A stretch of DNA of 64,000 nt from Norana najaformis (GCA_964023275.1 OZ029919.1:7106903-7170902); one strand, 5' to 3'; numbered from the stretch's first letter, positions 11,116-24,483 are shown. The notes: generated by a model from the letters alone, not told the origin. A program made the numbers and translations.

Positions 11116-11934
11116 ACCCAAACGATATCTAGTTGTCTTGAATCATATACTGGATATATACACGACTGTTTTGCCTTCGAGAGGTTCTATAATACCCTAT
11201 GTAAATCTGCAGTTGACTAACTATCTACGTGCGGTGAGTGCGTGTTAGGAAATATGAAGTGAATGGATACATGTAAACATGAGCGGACAGATTTCCACGT
11301 GGATATTGTTGAATATCTGACTGTTTGGGTAAATTGGTTGTTTTGGACGACATGCTGGTACACGTCGACAAAGAACAATTCGCCCGGTCCAACGGAGGAG
11401 CTTTGCGTGCCGTGGTCAGCTTCCGTAGCCAGCCTTATTCGCGCCGAGGCTTAGCCGTACCTGCGTCGGTCAGAAGGCGGCTTATTGAAAAAAGCTAACC
11501 TGTTGCAATGCGCAAGGCTTTGATCAGTCACTTGAAGGGATTTGACTTGTCACGCCGACTGCTGCGATGCGAGCACGGACCTTGCAAACACGAAATGACG
11601 GATGTTAATTCCACTCAACTTCTCGTGACTTTCGATCGGGTCTTGTCGGATTTTGTGCGATTTCCGGACATCGGAGAGGTGCCTGGACTCAACACCTGGA
11701 ATTACCAGTTCCTGGAATTACTGTGCCTGTTACTTGCCTGTAACTGGAATTAACTTTTCATGAACTTGCCTATACCTATGGAAATTAGATATAGGCCTAC
11801 CTACAGTAATATTAATCTAGAATTTCTGTGGCGCCACTGTAATAGTCTTCAAGGCATCAGTCGATGGTCGCAACTAAGTAAAATCGGTGTCAAGCCAAAT
11901 TCCAATTAATTCCAACTTCCAAACTTCCAGGGAG

Positions 11935-11982
<48 letters not shown>
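11935..11982. repeat. (TA)n tract
   Basis: Three TATATA runs are separated by TATG. It is ordinary simple sequence. Confidence 0.85.
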
Positions 11983-11984
<2 letters not shown>

Positions 11985-12179
11985 ACACTTATGAAACGTC
12001 TTAGAGCGAATGTTTGCCGGAAGAGAGTTCAGTAAGTGAGAAGGCATGCTCACCAAGAGATGTCCATGTCCTGGGAATTGTCAAGAGTTAGGCAGCCAGA
12101 GGACCTTGTTGAGTAGTTGCAAGTCTTAGGAGTCGGCATGAGACGAAGATCATGAGGTCGGCTGATTTACATAATTACA

Positions 12180-12280
12180 TGCACATACATGCATACATAT
12201 GCATACATACATACATGCACACACAGACACATATTATATAATATATATATACATATATATACATATATATATATATATGT
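12180..12280. repeat. ACAT/TA microsatellite
   Basis: Imperfect CATA units pass into a TATATA run. The open frame across it is a repeat translation. Confidence 0.8.
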
Positions 12281-14218
12281 GCAGAGTTGTTGGAGACCAT
12301 TAAGAATAGTTTTTAGATGTATAATTGCGGTTCAGAATCCTTGTTTTGTAGTTCCGTCAGTGGTGTTGACAGACTCTGACCCAGATAAACGCAGTGCTTT
12401 CATTTAATTAACCAGTTTAGCACAAAATGGTGCCACAATTATGCTGTCAGTGTTACGAGTCACATATTGTCTTAATTCACTTTTGTCATAACGTTTCAGC
12501 AGACTGACTGACTCATTGATCGCTTGAGTCAGTTGCAGAAACACCAATAATACTGATGGAAAAGTAATTGTCTGCTTCTGTTTTTGGAAATAATCCTTGT
12601 TCTGTCGGTTCTTTGTCTGAAGTCTTTTCTTTGAGGCGCAATTTATTTGTTCTGTGTCTTCAGTCGTGTAATTAGGGCATCCATCACATCTCCTGACAAG
12701 AACGCATCTTGGCTTGGAACCACGCTGACACTGGTTCTGTCGTACTCGCCTTTTGTTGTTTTAGCCGGTACTGAAAATCTTGACAGATATTATGTCTTTG
12801 TGTCATGTTTTCTTAAATTTGACAGAAATCCTGTAAATTATCAGTAAAAGAAGTTTTATGCTTTGTACGTCTCTACAAACGTGACAGTACATGACAAATG
12901 GCTGTGTAAGTTTATTGTAGACCTATATGTATTATGCGAATTGATAGAAAGCGAGCCTATGAATTTTTTAAACATCAGTTAAATATTGTTAGCATATCTT
13001 TGTTTTTGTGGGTTAACTAACCCCTTCTGTGAATTGTTTTCATCATCTTACAACACCATGAATGAGGCGATTGCCTTGCTGCGCAGCTTCCAACGCCCGG
13101 TTCAACCGATTTACCCCCATGAAACGAGGGGAGGGATTAGAAAAGTCTCACCCTATCCAAATAACCACCCTTTTATACCGATGCCCATGCATATTATCCG
13201 ATTAGTTTTTTATGAGCGCAAAAACGTGACCGGCGAAGTTTATGGCTCAGATCAGTTCTGTTACCATCGCTTCATGACGATAATTATTACCGCCGGAGTT
13301 TATCCAGGCGTCTAGACGATCTTGCGGAATGAATATGAGATGCACGAGAAGACTTGATGACCGCCATTGTGTGACGACTTCATTCAATTATCGCTGTCTG
13401 CGAGAACGTGTCGAGCGCAAGGGCTTATGTAGCGCATATATACCTAACGGACTCGCCGGCGTACGGCTGGGTGGTGCATGTCGCTGGAAACTGGTCAGTT
13501 CGACTGGTCAGTGCCATGGTCATCTGGTCGACGGATGGACGACAGGATCAAGCTGCGTAATCAGAGACGTAAGCTTGCTGTAATTGGTCGAGATCGGCCT
13601 CCCGATTTATTTATTGGCCGAGGCTGCGCTCCTGTATTCACTGCTGCACTCTTGACCGTCGGTGTTTCAGTTTCGCAGATGATGGCATGGTCAAAGAACT
13701 GACCGTTTGAGGCGACTGGGTGCAGAAGGATGCAGCTACCGAGGCCAGAGTTTGGACGGATGCTGGTTGCTTCGGTGAAGGAAATAGTCGCAGTCTTTTG
13801 CAGTGGAAGTTGGCTCAGTCGAGGTAAGGAACAGCAATGAAATTGGTAATTTCTTATCAAGGTCACTGTGTTTATTTGCGTGTTTATATTAGCATCGAGT
13901 GATTCCATATCGCGTTGCTCATGATTAACCTGATGTACGCCGTGAACTTCCAGTGCAGATGGCAGGGGTTAGATTCCCTGCCTGTGCAAAAAAGGCGAAA
14001 AATTCTCTTCATCCGTCTATTTTTCGGCTACAAAGTTCGAGTTTCGAGAGGTTCCAACTATTTTGGTGGGGAATTAGGTGGCGAAGGAAAGTGACTGCTA
14101 TGCCCTCAGTACATCTCCATTGCATGATGAGGCTGAAAAAATAAAGATGCAAACATTAGACTTGAGGATTGGGTTATTTAACTTGGCACAACCTAATGCT
14201 TTGTGTATTTATCATAGC
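12281..14218. other. Unique-looking non-coding DNA
   Basis: The part from 13000 to 13750 is GC-richer and several frames stay open for 60-115 codons, but no motif, splice pair or similarity could be recognised. 13960-13990 contains aggggttagattccctgcct, only faintly B-box-like. No feature is supported. Confidence 0.35.
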
Positions 14219-14400
14219 GGCGATATGTATGTATGTATTTATGTGTGTGTGTATGTATGTATGTATGTATGTGGTTGAACGTTTATATAGCGTCTTTAAC
14301 AGCCTCAAGAAGGTGCTACTGCTGCTTCTCCTCCATGTCTTCCTCCTCTTCTTTCTTGTTGCTATAGAAGTCCTCGGATTAGATTAGGGATTAGATTACT
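14219..14400 (-). mobile_element. Retroelement tail with attached (TATG)n array
   Basis: A TATG array (14225-14274) is followed within about 10 bases by gtttatatagcgtctttaac and agcctcaagaagg. On the minus strand this reads as a gcgctatataaac tail running into an ACAT array, as at 36910-36970 and 50520-50730. At 14360-14398 an independent gaagtcctcggattagatta word marks a family-D tail remnant on the plus strand. Confidence 0.55.
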
Positions 14401-15113
14401 GTGCCAATCGAATTAAATTCAGCAACCATCGATTTATACCTCACAAATTATCATAACATTTCTATAGAAGTCTTCAGAGTTGATTAGAAAGAGATTAGAT
14501 CAGATTGGGCATTTGGATTTAGGTTTATCCAAATCCTCAGTTGTCTCCTGAAAGAACTGGTGTAAATTCTAGTTGTGATAGCTTGGATTTAAAGCATTAA
14601 CGTCGATTTCTACTGCAAGTCTTGGGTGCTGGTGGATTTATAAATGGTCAGATTCAGTTAGTTTAGCCAAGTAGTAATTACATTATGAGATTAGTCTTTG
14701 TGGAGTAATCGGCTTTTCTGATTCTAAGGTTTCTGCCTTAGTATTCCCGAGAATGCCATTTTTGAACTGTACATTGTACACGCATGTAAACCTGAGCAGA
14801 CAGATTTCTTAAGTAAAGATTTTTATTCAAATGTTTTTAATTCATACTGTCATCTTTACTTTTTAAATGTAGTATTGTTGTCATTATTTTGAATATTGTG
14901 CGAATTTGGACGTGTGCAAGCATCGTAAACTGAAATTCTGCTTTGTTTCTCCTGTTTTAATACCATGCTAAGCCTTTTGTGTCTCACTGGTCTCAGTTCC
15001 ACCTGATTCTAGTTCCACCTGATTCTATCGCAAAGGCTTCTGAGGCAGTGGCTGTAGAAATGGTTTGAATGTTATCATGAATGAAGCTTAACTGCTGAAG
15101 CCGAAATGGCAAG

Positions 15114-15500
15114 TCTGATACCTTTAACTGGTAACTTCTCAAGCCTTAAACTAGTATTAATTTGTATACCTTAACTTCTCAAGCCTTTAACTGGTATTAA
15201 CTTCATATACCTTTAACTGTAATATCTTCTCGGTCTGTTAATTGGTATTAATTTCTGATGGCTTTAACTAAAAATAACTTCTCGAGCCTTTATCTCGTAT
15301 TAACTTTTGATTCCTTTAACAGATAAAATCTTATCAGGCTGTTAACTGGTATTAACTTTTGATGCGTGTAACAGATAAAATCTTATCAGGCTGTTAACTG
15401 GTATTAACTTTTGATTCCTGTAACAGATAAAATCTTATCAGGCTGTTAACTGGTATTAACTTCTTATACCTTTAGCTGATATTACTTTTCAGGGCATTGA
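15114..15500. repeat. 52-bp tandem repeat, about 7 copies
   Basis: The unit has taacagataaaatcttatca, then ggctgttaactggtattaac, then ttttgat and a short variable link. The copies at 15319-15470 are nearly identical; those to the left are more diverged. Confidence 0.85.
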
Positions 15501-15594
15501 CTGGCATTAGCTTGTTGTTTCTCTTACTCACACCTTGAACTGATCCGTGTTGCTACCAAAGTGCTTAGTGACTGTGGATGCCCAGTTAAGACCC

Positions 15595-15665
15595 GAGGGA
15601 GAGAGGGAGTCAGGCAGGGACGGATGGAGACAGACGAGAGAAGAGAGGAGGGAGGGAGGGAGGCG
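15595..15665. repeat. GA-rich purine tract
   Basis: This is a gagaggga/gggaggga-type run on the plus strand. It lies 200 bases left of the long pyrimidine tract. Confidence 0.7.
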
Positions 15666-15849
15666 CTCAGCGGTACTGCTGCAGGCTTTGTGTTCAGGTT
15701 CAGTTCTCGTTTTCACTGATGCTTTTCTTCTGCCTTTGGTCTTTTTCTCCAGTTTTCTACAAGAAATGGTCTGTCATTCTATTCACTATGACTTCTGTCT
15801 TCTACGTTCCCTGTCGAGCTCCTCTGCCTTTTCTGTCTCTCACCCACAC

Positions 15850-16145
15850 TTTCTCCCCATCCTCTTCCTCCTCCTCCTCCTCCTCCTCCCCTCCTCCTCC
15901 TCCTCTTCGTCGCTGTCGTTCTTCTCGTCTTCAAATGGCATACTCCTCCTCCTCCTCCTCCTCTTTCTTCTCCTCTTCCTCCTCCTCCTTCTCCTCCTCC
16001 TCCTCTTTCTTCTCCTCTTCCTCCTCCTCCTCATCCTCCTCTTTCGCCTTCTCCTCCTCCTCTTCATCCTCCTCCTCCTTCTCCTACACTTTTTCTTTCC
16101 TTCTTTATTGTCTTCCTACACTTTTCCTACTGCTTCTCCTCCTCC
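15850..16145. repeat. Long TCC/CTT polypyrimidine tract
   Basis: Nearly 300 bases of TCC, TCT and CTT units are almost free of purines on this strand. Long open frames of L, S or R/K arise in several frames (for example 228 codons from 15547) and reflect the composition only. A perfect asymmetric tract of this length could form triplex DNA. Confidence 0.9.
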
Positions 16146-16703
16146 ACCTATTCCTCTTAACCTCTTCCTCCCGTCTTCCTCTTCCGTTCTCCTCGGCTTC
16201 CTCCGCCATCTACTTCTCCTCTTCCATCTCTGACACATTGTCTTCCTCTGCCCTCCCGCCCGCCCGCCTGCCTGCCTGCCTATCTTCTGCCTGGCCTGAG
16301 GCTTTCTACATCTTGTGGACCTAATCCGTCTGAGGCGCTGTGTTATTATTATTCCTGTTTCTGAAGCTAACTTTATAAAATATTCCCTTCTTACCCTGAG
16401 GCCCTTTCTGCTCATATACTGATATATTCTTAATACTGTATTACGCTGTCGAACACCTCTGCCTTCTTCTCTTTTAAGCTGTCCTAATATGCTACAGATT
16501 GCTACATGATAAAACTAATATGTTTGTATTCATGTTTGTGTTTATCTGGCCATTTTATCTAGTACTTTTTTACAGAATCTCACAAAGGCCTAAGTGTATA
16601 CCACACTATAATATTAAACTCTGTAGGCTTTTCAAGTACAGCTATGTAATGCTTTGCAGCCTGTCCTTGAAAGGCTGAATGCACTGATGAATGTACAGTA
16701 CCC

Positions 16704-16745
16704 TTTTTTCGACCTTGGTCGTGTTACGGCGCTATATAAATTGTC

Positions 16746-16792
<47 letters not shown>
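16704..16792 (+). mobile_element. Retroelement 3' end with (TTA)n tail, copy 2
   Basis: The sequence is ccttttttcgaccttggtcg, tgttacggcgctatataaat and tgtc, then about 16 TTA units. It is nearly identical to the 54090-54172 copy and matches 1681-1850 on the other strand. Confidence 0.75.
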
Positions 16793-16793
<1 letters not shown>

Positions 16794-19199
16794 CTGTTCT
16801 CTAAACTGGAATAAAGGACATGATGTTTCTTCAGAGATGAAAAATGAAGGGTTGGTCAGAGTCAGCATTGAAACTATGTGCATATATCCAAAACTATGTA
16901 TTTTTAAAATCTTGTGTGATAGTTTCCGGGGCAGGGTGAGAAATGGGAATCAACTATTGTCTTTGCTGCATTCTACGCTGCTGGCATAGAGTTTATTGAA
17001 TTTCCACCATGAGTACTCATAGCATACTCTAAGTGAGTTAAATCACTCGCTGTTTGTTACCGAGTTGCTATGGAGCATATCTGTATTGTTCTTTAAGAGG
17101 TGCTGTGCCAACTGAAATATACCATACTATACAATTCATGACATACTTTGGGTGGATTTGGTGAGCACCATTTGATAATGCTTGGTATAGAAAAGAGAAA
17201 TTGTGATATAAATGTTCTAAGTTCTGCAAATGTGATCAGATCCACTAAATTATGTTAATTTAAATATCGACATTGAATAGCCGTACATGCTTGATGTGCA
17301 CACGAATTTATTTAAATTATTTACATTTATTATTATTTAATTGTATCATTTAATCCTGTGAACAAATTTATTTAAATTATTTACATTTGTTATTATTTAA
17401 TTAAATTAGAGAATTAGTAAATTATGGGATTTTCTATTATTTAATATTTTCACATCCTTCAAATTATTTTAATTTAATTTAAATTTATTTAAATGAATAG
17501 TAGAAAATTCAGGCAGCGTTTCAAATGACTTCATAACAGCGAGTTCACTGCATTAATGAAGTCTGAAGTTCGGATGTTTCTGAGATGAAGCATTCAACAA
17601 CTTCTATGACAGAACATTTCTGTGTAGGAAAAAGCCTCGTCAGTTCTACGGATATCATTGTTACTCGGCCCTGCACTTCCGCGACCATTGTTATTCAAAA
17701 TAGAGCGACTAATACGGACGTAGCGTACCTGCGTGGACGGTGTGTTGCTGATTGGCTTTGTTTGAGGTCTGATGATGTAGCGGCTGACATGAATCCGTTT
17801 AATGGCGGTCGGATATTCGGCTTCCTCTCATCGATATTCTATCTCCGTGCTCTCGGTTCCGAAGGTTTAATCACCTTCGCTGTTAGAACGAGTGGTCTTT
17901 GTCGTGTGCTCGGAGGTCGCTTGCCAGTTTGCCAAATTGGGGTTTTCGACTAAATATTGCAGTTAGTTTAAATCTGGCTCTTGTGAAATCAGTTTGTTTA
18001 TTTAAATGGTGTGAAATCATGTTTCTCAGTATCTTAGTTAATTCAGTTTTTGAGATTCGTGTTTCATAAATGGTCGAAATCATCGATTATTTAATTAATT
18101 GTAATTATAGCCATTTTATTTTTAAAAATTTCCAGTGTAATGTGTTTTATTGACATATTTCTAGTGGAAGTAAATGTAATATATATTGTAATGTACTGAA
18201 ATTTATGTAGTGCCAAATTTTATTCTTTACTGGACTGACTTGTTGCAATGAAGGGAAGTATTTAGGCAGTTGCCAAAGAAGTCCAAAATGTCACAATGCA
18301 GTAATATTCAAAATGGTTTGAATTGTGAATAGCCAAGTGAATGCATGAAGCATAATTACTTAGAAATTGCATAAATACTTTGATTTTCTTAACTGCTATT
18401 TGTGCTTTTTCATTCAATTCAGTATTGAGCACTGAAAATAACTTCATTGAAAGCTATTTTTGCATCTGTGTTTTGTGCAAAACTATGGATGAAGCGTGTG
18501 AATAATTTAAGAATTGCTGTTGTTCAGCGCACCCAGAATATCTTACATAAGCGAATCCAGAAAATCTTACATAAGCAGCTTTGTACATGCATGCATTCTG
18601 CCACTAAGATGACTATAGAAAAGGCGCAGGCAGGAAATGTATGAAAAACAGAATCAAATAAATCGCTCTTTCAGTGGCAACATGAGAGGCTAAAATGTAT
18701 AGGCATGTTGTGCCGTAGAGTTTCATTGTAAGCATCTACGAGGTCTTTTGTCTTAAAGCTTGTAAGAGAGCATTGTTCCCAGTCGGACGGTCGCTGTGAA
18801 GACTGGCAAGATCAGGACATTGTTAAGTTGCCCGACTCTTTACAAATGACCATGTGTCAAAATGCGCTCCGTCTATGATGAATGTGCCTTCGGCGCTGAG
18901 TGAAGAGTGAAAAATTACAACAATATCCGTCTTGGAAAAATCGAAGAGACTGGTCGCTGGTTTCATTCTGATAACCGGATTGGATCCAATTAATCAGGTC
19001 TCTTACCCGAATGTCACCCAGATAGTCTAATCCTCTGATTCATGCAAAATCGGTAGGTGCAATTCGTTTAAGACCAATAGAGCAGTTGATTTCTGGGTAA
19101 GGCTGTTGGAGGCCTTTCTGTCATATTGCCGATATTATTGCTGTTACACCGAAGATGTGTCCTGAACAGCGAGTGCCAGTATTTGTGAATGCTTTATTG
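16793..19199. other. AT-rich, mostly unique non-coding DNA
   Basis: At 17304-17420 a block of about 59 bases (aatttatttaaattattt, acatttattattatttaatt) occurs twice in tandem. The 122-codon frame at 17585-17953 lies in a GC-richer patch with no recognised domain. Nothing else is supported. Confidence 0.4.
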
Positions 19200-19428
19200 A
19201 ATGTATGTTTCTGTGTTTGATGTATGTATGTACGATGTATGTATGCACGTATATATGTATGTATATGATGTATGTATGTACAGTATGTATATATGTATGT
19301 ATGATGTATGTTTGTTTGTTTGTATGTATATATGTATGATATATTTTTGCATATATGTGCATATATGTATGATGTATGTATGCATGTATATATGCAGGTA
19401 TGTATGTATGTATATATGTATGTATGTG

Positions 19429-19460
<32 letters not shown>

Positions 19461-19497
19461 TGTATGTATGTATGTATGTATGTATGTATGTATGTGT
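19200..19497. repeat. (TATG)n microsatellite, about 300 bp
   Basis: The left half has imperfect TGTA units with ATAT and TTTG interruptions. The right part (19430-19493) is a nearly perfect run. Long Y/M/C/V frames on the plus strand and H/T/Y/I frames on the minus strand are artefacts. Confidence 0.95.
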
Positions 19498-20021
19498 CTT
19501 TCCATCCTAGGCACAGAATATTGGGCAACGCATCTCCCCACAATCACACGTTTCTCGCTCTCCATTTCCGTGCGTAGGGCGTCCAGCCTCAAACGTATAC
19601 GTGTCAAGCACCACAACTTTACGCAGTCAGTTCTTGTACTGGAACTCTGTTGGCAATTCTCATCCAACATAATATATTCTGCATCGGGGAAGATATACTA
19701 CATCTATGGGATGCTGACAGTGAAGGTCCTCTGTCTATAAACTATTTGCACACAGACCCTCGTCCTGACTTGTGAACTATAGGGGGGCGCGACCTCGCAC
19801 TTCGGTTGGTTCTGTGTTATGACAAGCGGATATGGGTCGTATCAACCGTGTTGACTACCTCTAATCTACCTGGGTAACCTGGTCTGGAATTTAACGTATC
19901 AGTTTCTTTTGTTCTGTTTGGCTTAATTTATGATTTATCTGGCCACGTTTTGTAGTCTTCAAAGTTGGAACACTGACCCGTCATGTCTACCTGTTTTAGC
20001 TATTCACCGTCTGACTTTCGG

Positions 20022-20850
20022 TGAGGAGTAATGCGGGCGTGTCCTTCCCCGAGTTTCGGAGCCGGTTTCTGATTCAGACACCGAACACTCGGGTTGTGAC
20101 TTTTCTGTTTGGTTTGACTGGCTCGTTTTCTGAACGACACTGGTGGGTAGTGTTATCCCTATTTTTCACACAGCTCTGTGTATACACTTCCAACTACAGG
20201 GACTCAGACCGTCTGGACTACTACACTCTTGGTGTTCTGGACTGCAGACTCACTCTTGGTGTTCTGGACGTATTGTTCCCCAAGCTTTGCGCTATTTCTT
20301 ATCTTTCCACAATCGGGAATCAGTCTGTCTCGTGACCTCGCAACAGGGTGGGCCTGAACCCTGAAATCAGATACTTTTGAGGCAGTATCTGAACCAAACA
20401 GCTGATATTTCGGCTATGACTCATTTGGGAGGGGCGCACCCACCAGTCGGTCTTTACCAGTGATTAGACAGATTTGTTTCTTCAGGTTGGGTAAGCTTTC
20501 GTAGCATCACCCCTCATTTTGCTCAGACCCGTCATTTATTTATCTCGGACAGGACTTCCTGGAGTTCCGCTCAACCTCTTGTCTTCCCACTATCGGGACT
20601 TAGACCATCTCATGATCTTACAACATGGTGGGCTCGAACCCTGTTGGAGCAGCGTAACCAACATGGAACCAGACAGTCATTGTTTCGGCTTTGACTTGCA
20701 AGTGCACTGATTAGACTTTTCCCGGACGCCATCTCATCTGAATACGTATCTCGTAACTTGCCCGAGCCCGCTATCTGATTAACATACGCTGTGCTCACCC
20801 AGCACGTATATGCACCGTACGTATCGGTAACCAAACGAGGTCAAACTGCT
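20022..20850 (+). mobile_element. Long repeat, copy B (possible LTR)
   Basis: This is the partner of 10540-11115 and is longer. It has extra internal duplications, including tcttggtgttctggac twice near 20228-20270. The best-matching part is 20515-20770, containing cagacccgtcatttatttat, gttccgctcaacctcttgtc, ttcccactatcgggactta and attgtttcggctttgact. Divergence between the copies is substantial, so both are old. No protein-coding retroelement lies between them. Confidence 0.5.
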
Positions 20851-23299
20851 TTGACTAATGTACGTGGAATGCAGCAGTCGCCACTCCACGTCTAGAGCTT
20901 GCTGCGTGTGTGACAAAGCGATATTCAACCGCCTTCACGCTGTGTGCTTCTTATTTTGTGGTTCAGACGACGCCTTAGTGTCTTCTTCACTGCTTAATTG
21001 CTATCGAGCAAAATACCTTAGTCGACGATCGGTCGTTCCTAGGGAGACCCTTATTGGTAGCGCTGAGATGTTTAACAAAGGCGCCATAAACTTAGACTAT
21101 TGAACTAAAGGGGGGCGTCCCTTTTAATCGAGCAGCGTCCAAAGGTCAATAAATTCTTTGGACAGGGGAGGAGGGAGGTTGCAAAGAAACATGGGTTTAT
21201 TTATTTTAAATTGAATTCAAGTAATAAATCGTTGAAATATAGAAACGAACTGAAGCTAACCAGACAAATTGAATATGTAACTATTATTTAATCCGTGCAT
21301 CGTTGGAATAAAATTAATATCAGAGGCATATATATAAAACCTATATATAGACAAGCCTTATGGCCAATCTGCCAGATATATATGTATGTATGCACGTGTG
21401 AATGTATCTGGATATATCTGGACATTTATATAGTGCCTTTATATAACCTTGTAAACTCACTGTATCTGTAGATACAATTCTTATCTTAAGAAACAAACTC
21501 CAAGATCTTCACCTACCTTTATGTATATAAAAAGGAGAAAACCTGTTTGTTCAGTTGTGACGGTGCTGGGTCGGAAGTATTGATATGGTTTCCTTCAAAT
21601 GAAGCAACTTAAATGTCGTATTACATACCATTCATTATATTCTGTATATAAGTATCTACTATGTAGTCGCCGTTGTAAAGTACATAGAATGTAGTCACTG
21701 TTGTAAAGTACATAGAATGTAGTCACAGTTGTAAATTGTGCTTTTGCCGACCACCTGCAGAGAACTGATGCAGAAGAGAAGCAGCTAGATCGAGACAAAC
21801 CCCATTTTAAATGGACAGCAGTTTCCTTATGGTTACGTTTCCGTGTGCAGAAATTTATCCTGAACAGGAACAGCTGTCCCTGAACAGGTGTCTGTCCATT
21901 CCGAGCACAAAGGGTCGTTTATCTGCTACTAGTGGCTTTCCTGATCCGGTAGTCCATCGGGACATTTGGCTTCTGCATCCAGAAGACTGAAGTGCGTTTA
22001 AGTCCGGCGGGGAGTCACTTGCTAAGGGCTTTTTGCCGAGAATATAACAATGAAACTCACTAACGATTATTGTCGCTTTGACTGACGGCTGACTGGGTCT
22101 TAAGTGGCCTGGGTTCATATATAATTGGGCGACTGACGGACCAACGGTAGGAATTTCAATGGTGGAAAATTCAGCCTTAAATAGATTGATTCCTACGTAG
22201 CCGACTCGGTTTTACCATGCTGCGTTGGAAATGTTAAATGAATGGATTAAGTTAGTGCATAAAAATTCCCAGACAACCAGAGGCATTGAGGAGTAATGCT
22301 GTTGTTTTAATTCGGTTGTCGTTGTTCCATGGAACACCAAAAACTCCATCGTGGCTGGAGACTGCTATTTGTCAGTGCCATGAAATTAAATAGTTCAGCT
22401 GTGCCTCTCGTTGCAAATTTTTTTCATATATTAGATGCAGTTCTGGTAAGATATCTATTTGCAAATACCATAGAAGCAAGTTCCTATAATTATTCTCATG
22501 TTCTAGTACTTTTGCGAAACTCAGGCGCTATATAAATAGCCAGATACATACGTACAATATACACTACCCTTAAGTAGTTGCTCATATATCACTTGCTTCT
22601 ATCAACATTAGTCCTTTTAGTTTGATTAGAATACAAACATCTTGGTAGACATATTAAAGTAATTTCACAGTTTAGACAAGAAAGCAAAGGGTGACCAGCC
22701 ACAGCACAGCCACCAAAACTAACTTTGAAAAGAGAAGAGAAACAATTCACAAAGAAAAGAAGTACATAAAAACAAAAGTTCAAGGATATCTGACTGAACT
22801 AGAAACTGTTTAGGAACAACAAAATTCAGCAACTGACAGCTCTTCCTAACCGGTTAACGACTTGATAAGGAACCGTCAGCTTCACTTTACATACTAGGCT
22901 TTGAACCCATGAAGAGCAAATGTATGAATTAGATTCTACTGCCGCCGGAGTAGAGTGTTATAGACGATAGTCGTTCATCAGCCGATGTTGATGCTTGTGT
23001 CTGAGGCTGCAGGCATTGACAGCCACCTACGAGTAAAACTGTCAGGCTTTTTATAATGCTTTTCTGTTTTTGTGCGAGGCTGACTGGTGGCCAATTGTAT
23101 TGATGACTCGGGTACAAAATTTTGTCGCTATATCTGCTGATTGATTGACTGTTTGCACATTTCAATTGTCCGCTGTATTTGTTATATGATTATGTCCCTT
23201 AGTTTTCGGGCTTACTCCAACTGGGGTACGTTTAGCCAAAACACGTTTGCAGCTGAGCAATGTGAGTGTGATATAAACAACTACAAAGTTGCCTAAAAT
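20851..23299. other. Non-coding DNA with a small repeat
   Basis: A 33-bp unit (tgtagtca-gttgtaaagtac, atagaa) occurs three times at 21660-21737. TATATA/TATG sequence at 21320-21400 runs into acatttatatagtgccttta at 21420, a retroelement tail. At 22510-22560 ggcgctatataaatagccag followed by atacatacgtac marks another tail on the plus strand. The rest is unremarkable. Confidence 0.45.
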
Positions 23300-23302
23300 G
23301 GC

Positions 23303-23372
23303 GGCAGATGGTTAGTGTGTAAGCTCTTCACTCTATGACCAGGATTCAAATTCCTGCTTGTCACGTGAATTG
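23303..23372 (+). mobile_element. tRNA-like SINE head
   Basis: The sequence agatggttagtgtgtaagc resembles a polymerase III A box and ccaggattcaaattcctgc resembles a B box, spaced as in a tRNA. The stems do not pair fully, so it is a SINE head or tRNA relic rather than a tRNA gene. The body downstream was not matched to another copy. Confidence 0.4.
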
Positions 23373-23529
23373 ACAGTTCGTTGCCAAACTATGTGAGGCA
23401 TGGATACAGTTGTCAAGTCATTAGATTGCAGTGGTCATGTTTACGTATCAGCTGAAATATCCTTCAAGCTCAGAACCATGTCTCTAAGGACCAGTGCTGA
23501 TGCTTATAGGACCATGTAATAATGAGCAT

Positions 23530-23590
23530 TTACCTTACCTTACCTTCCTTACCTTACCTTCAATTATCTTACCTGCTTAACTGTGAGCAT
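23530..23590. repeat. TTACC simple repeat
   Basis: This is a run of taccttacctt units. Similar runs occur at 23905-23985 and 60445-60715. Confidence 0.75.
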
Positions 23591-23904
23591 AACAGAGTTG
23601 CAACAACAGCATAAAGTTTCTTTTCTTTTCATACCTATATAATATATTTGTATAATATTTATAAGACTCTTGTAACAAGTTCTCCAGGAAACACCAGAGG
23701 TCTATTTTTAGCACAGATTGAGCTTCGACTGCATTGTATATCGACACAAAACACTCCTGCAAATCCCCCTTGCAGTGGCAGCTGTTGCCCTGTGTTCACT
23801 TCTATAGCGTCACGCCAGTCCAATGCATCCATGAACTGCCCCCCATCCCAGCCTAAAATTAGAGGATTACAGTCAACACGCTTCATGCCTTCTAAATAAA
23901 ATCA

Positions 23905-24000
23905 GCTGACTTACATTACGGTACATTGCCTTACTTTACCTTACATTATTTACCTTATCTTAATTACATTGCCTTACTTTACGTTTTGAGAAGTGGGACT
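23905..24000. repeat. TTACC simple repeat
   Basis: Imperfect cattaccttactt units. The open frame to the right (to 24123) contains a B-box-like aggtttgaaccct but no well-placed A box. Confidence 0.65.
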
Positions 24001-24451
24001 CTGGAAGCCAGTGTTAGTGGTTCAGACAATGCAGCGCTGATGCAGGTGTTTGTATTCAGTGAACCCAGGTTTGAACCCTTGGCATTTTGTTGGAGCAATT
24101 CTGTGACCACTGGGGCAAATTGATGTGACTGCGTTGGTTAGAAGAGTCTGTGAGAATAGATTTTAAGTTGGCACGAAATCTACGAACACCAAAAGAAGGG
24201 AGAAGCAGACAAGAGTTCAAACAAAATTATGGCAAGTAGCAATTATGACAGGACATTATACAATGCAAGACATATATATATATATGCATTATCAGACTCT
24301 GAGATTGTTCCCTCTTTGGCAAATTAGGATTGGACTTCACCTGCAATTTTAGGATCTTGTAGCCTTTAGTTGTATCTTAGCTTGTTGTAAAACAATTGCC
24401 CACCATGGGGCAAGGTCTCCAGGATTGGAGGACGTGACCCCATGTTCTGAA

Positions 24452-24452
24452 C

Positions 24453-24483
<31 letters not shown>

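Noticed and set aside
15547..16415. Leucine/serine-rich 228- and 201-codon frames and an arginine-rich frame on the other strand
   Set aside because: They are produced by the TCC/CTT pyrimidine tract. No domain, splice context or codon bias supports a gene.
17585..17953. 122-codon frame as a gene
   Set aside because: No motif, no splice partner and ordinary intergenic composition around it.
19121..19740. Long Y/M/C/V and H/T/Y/I frames
   Set aside because: They are translations of the TATG array and its borders.
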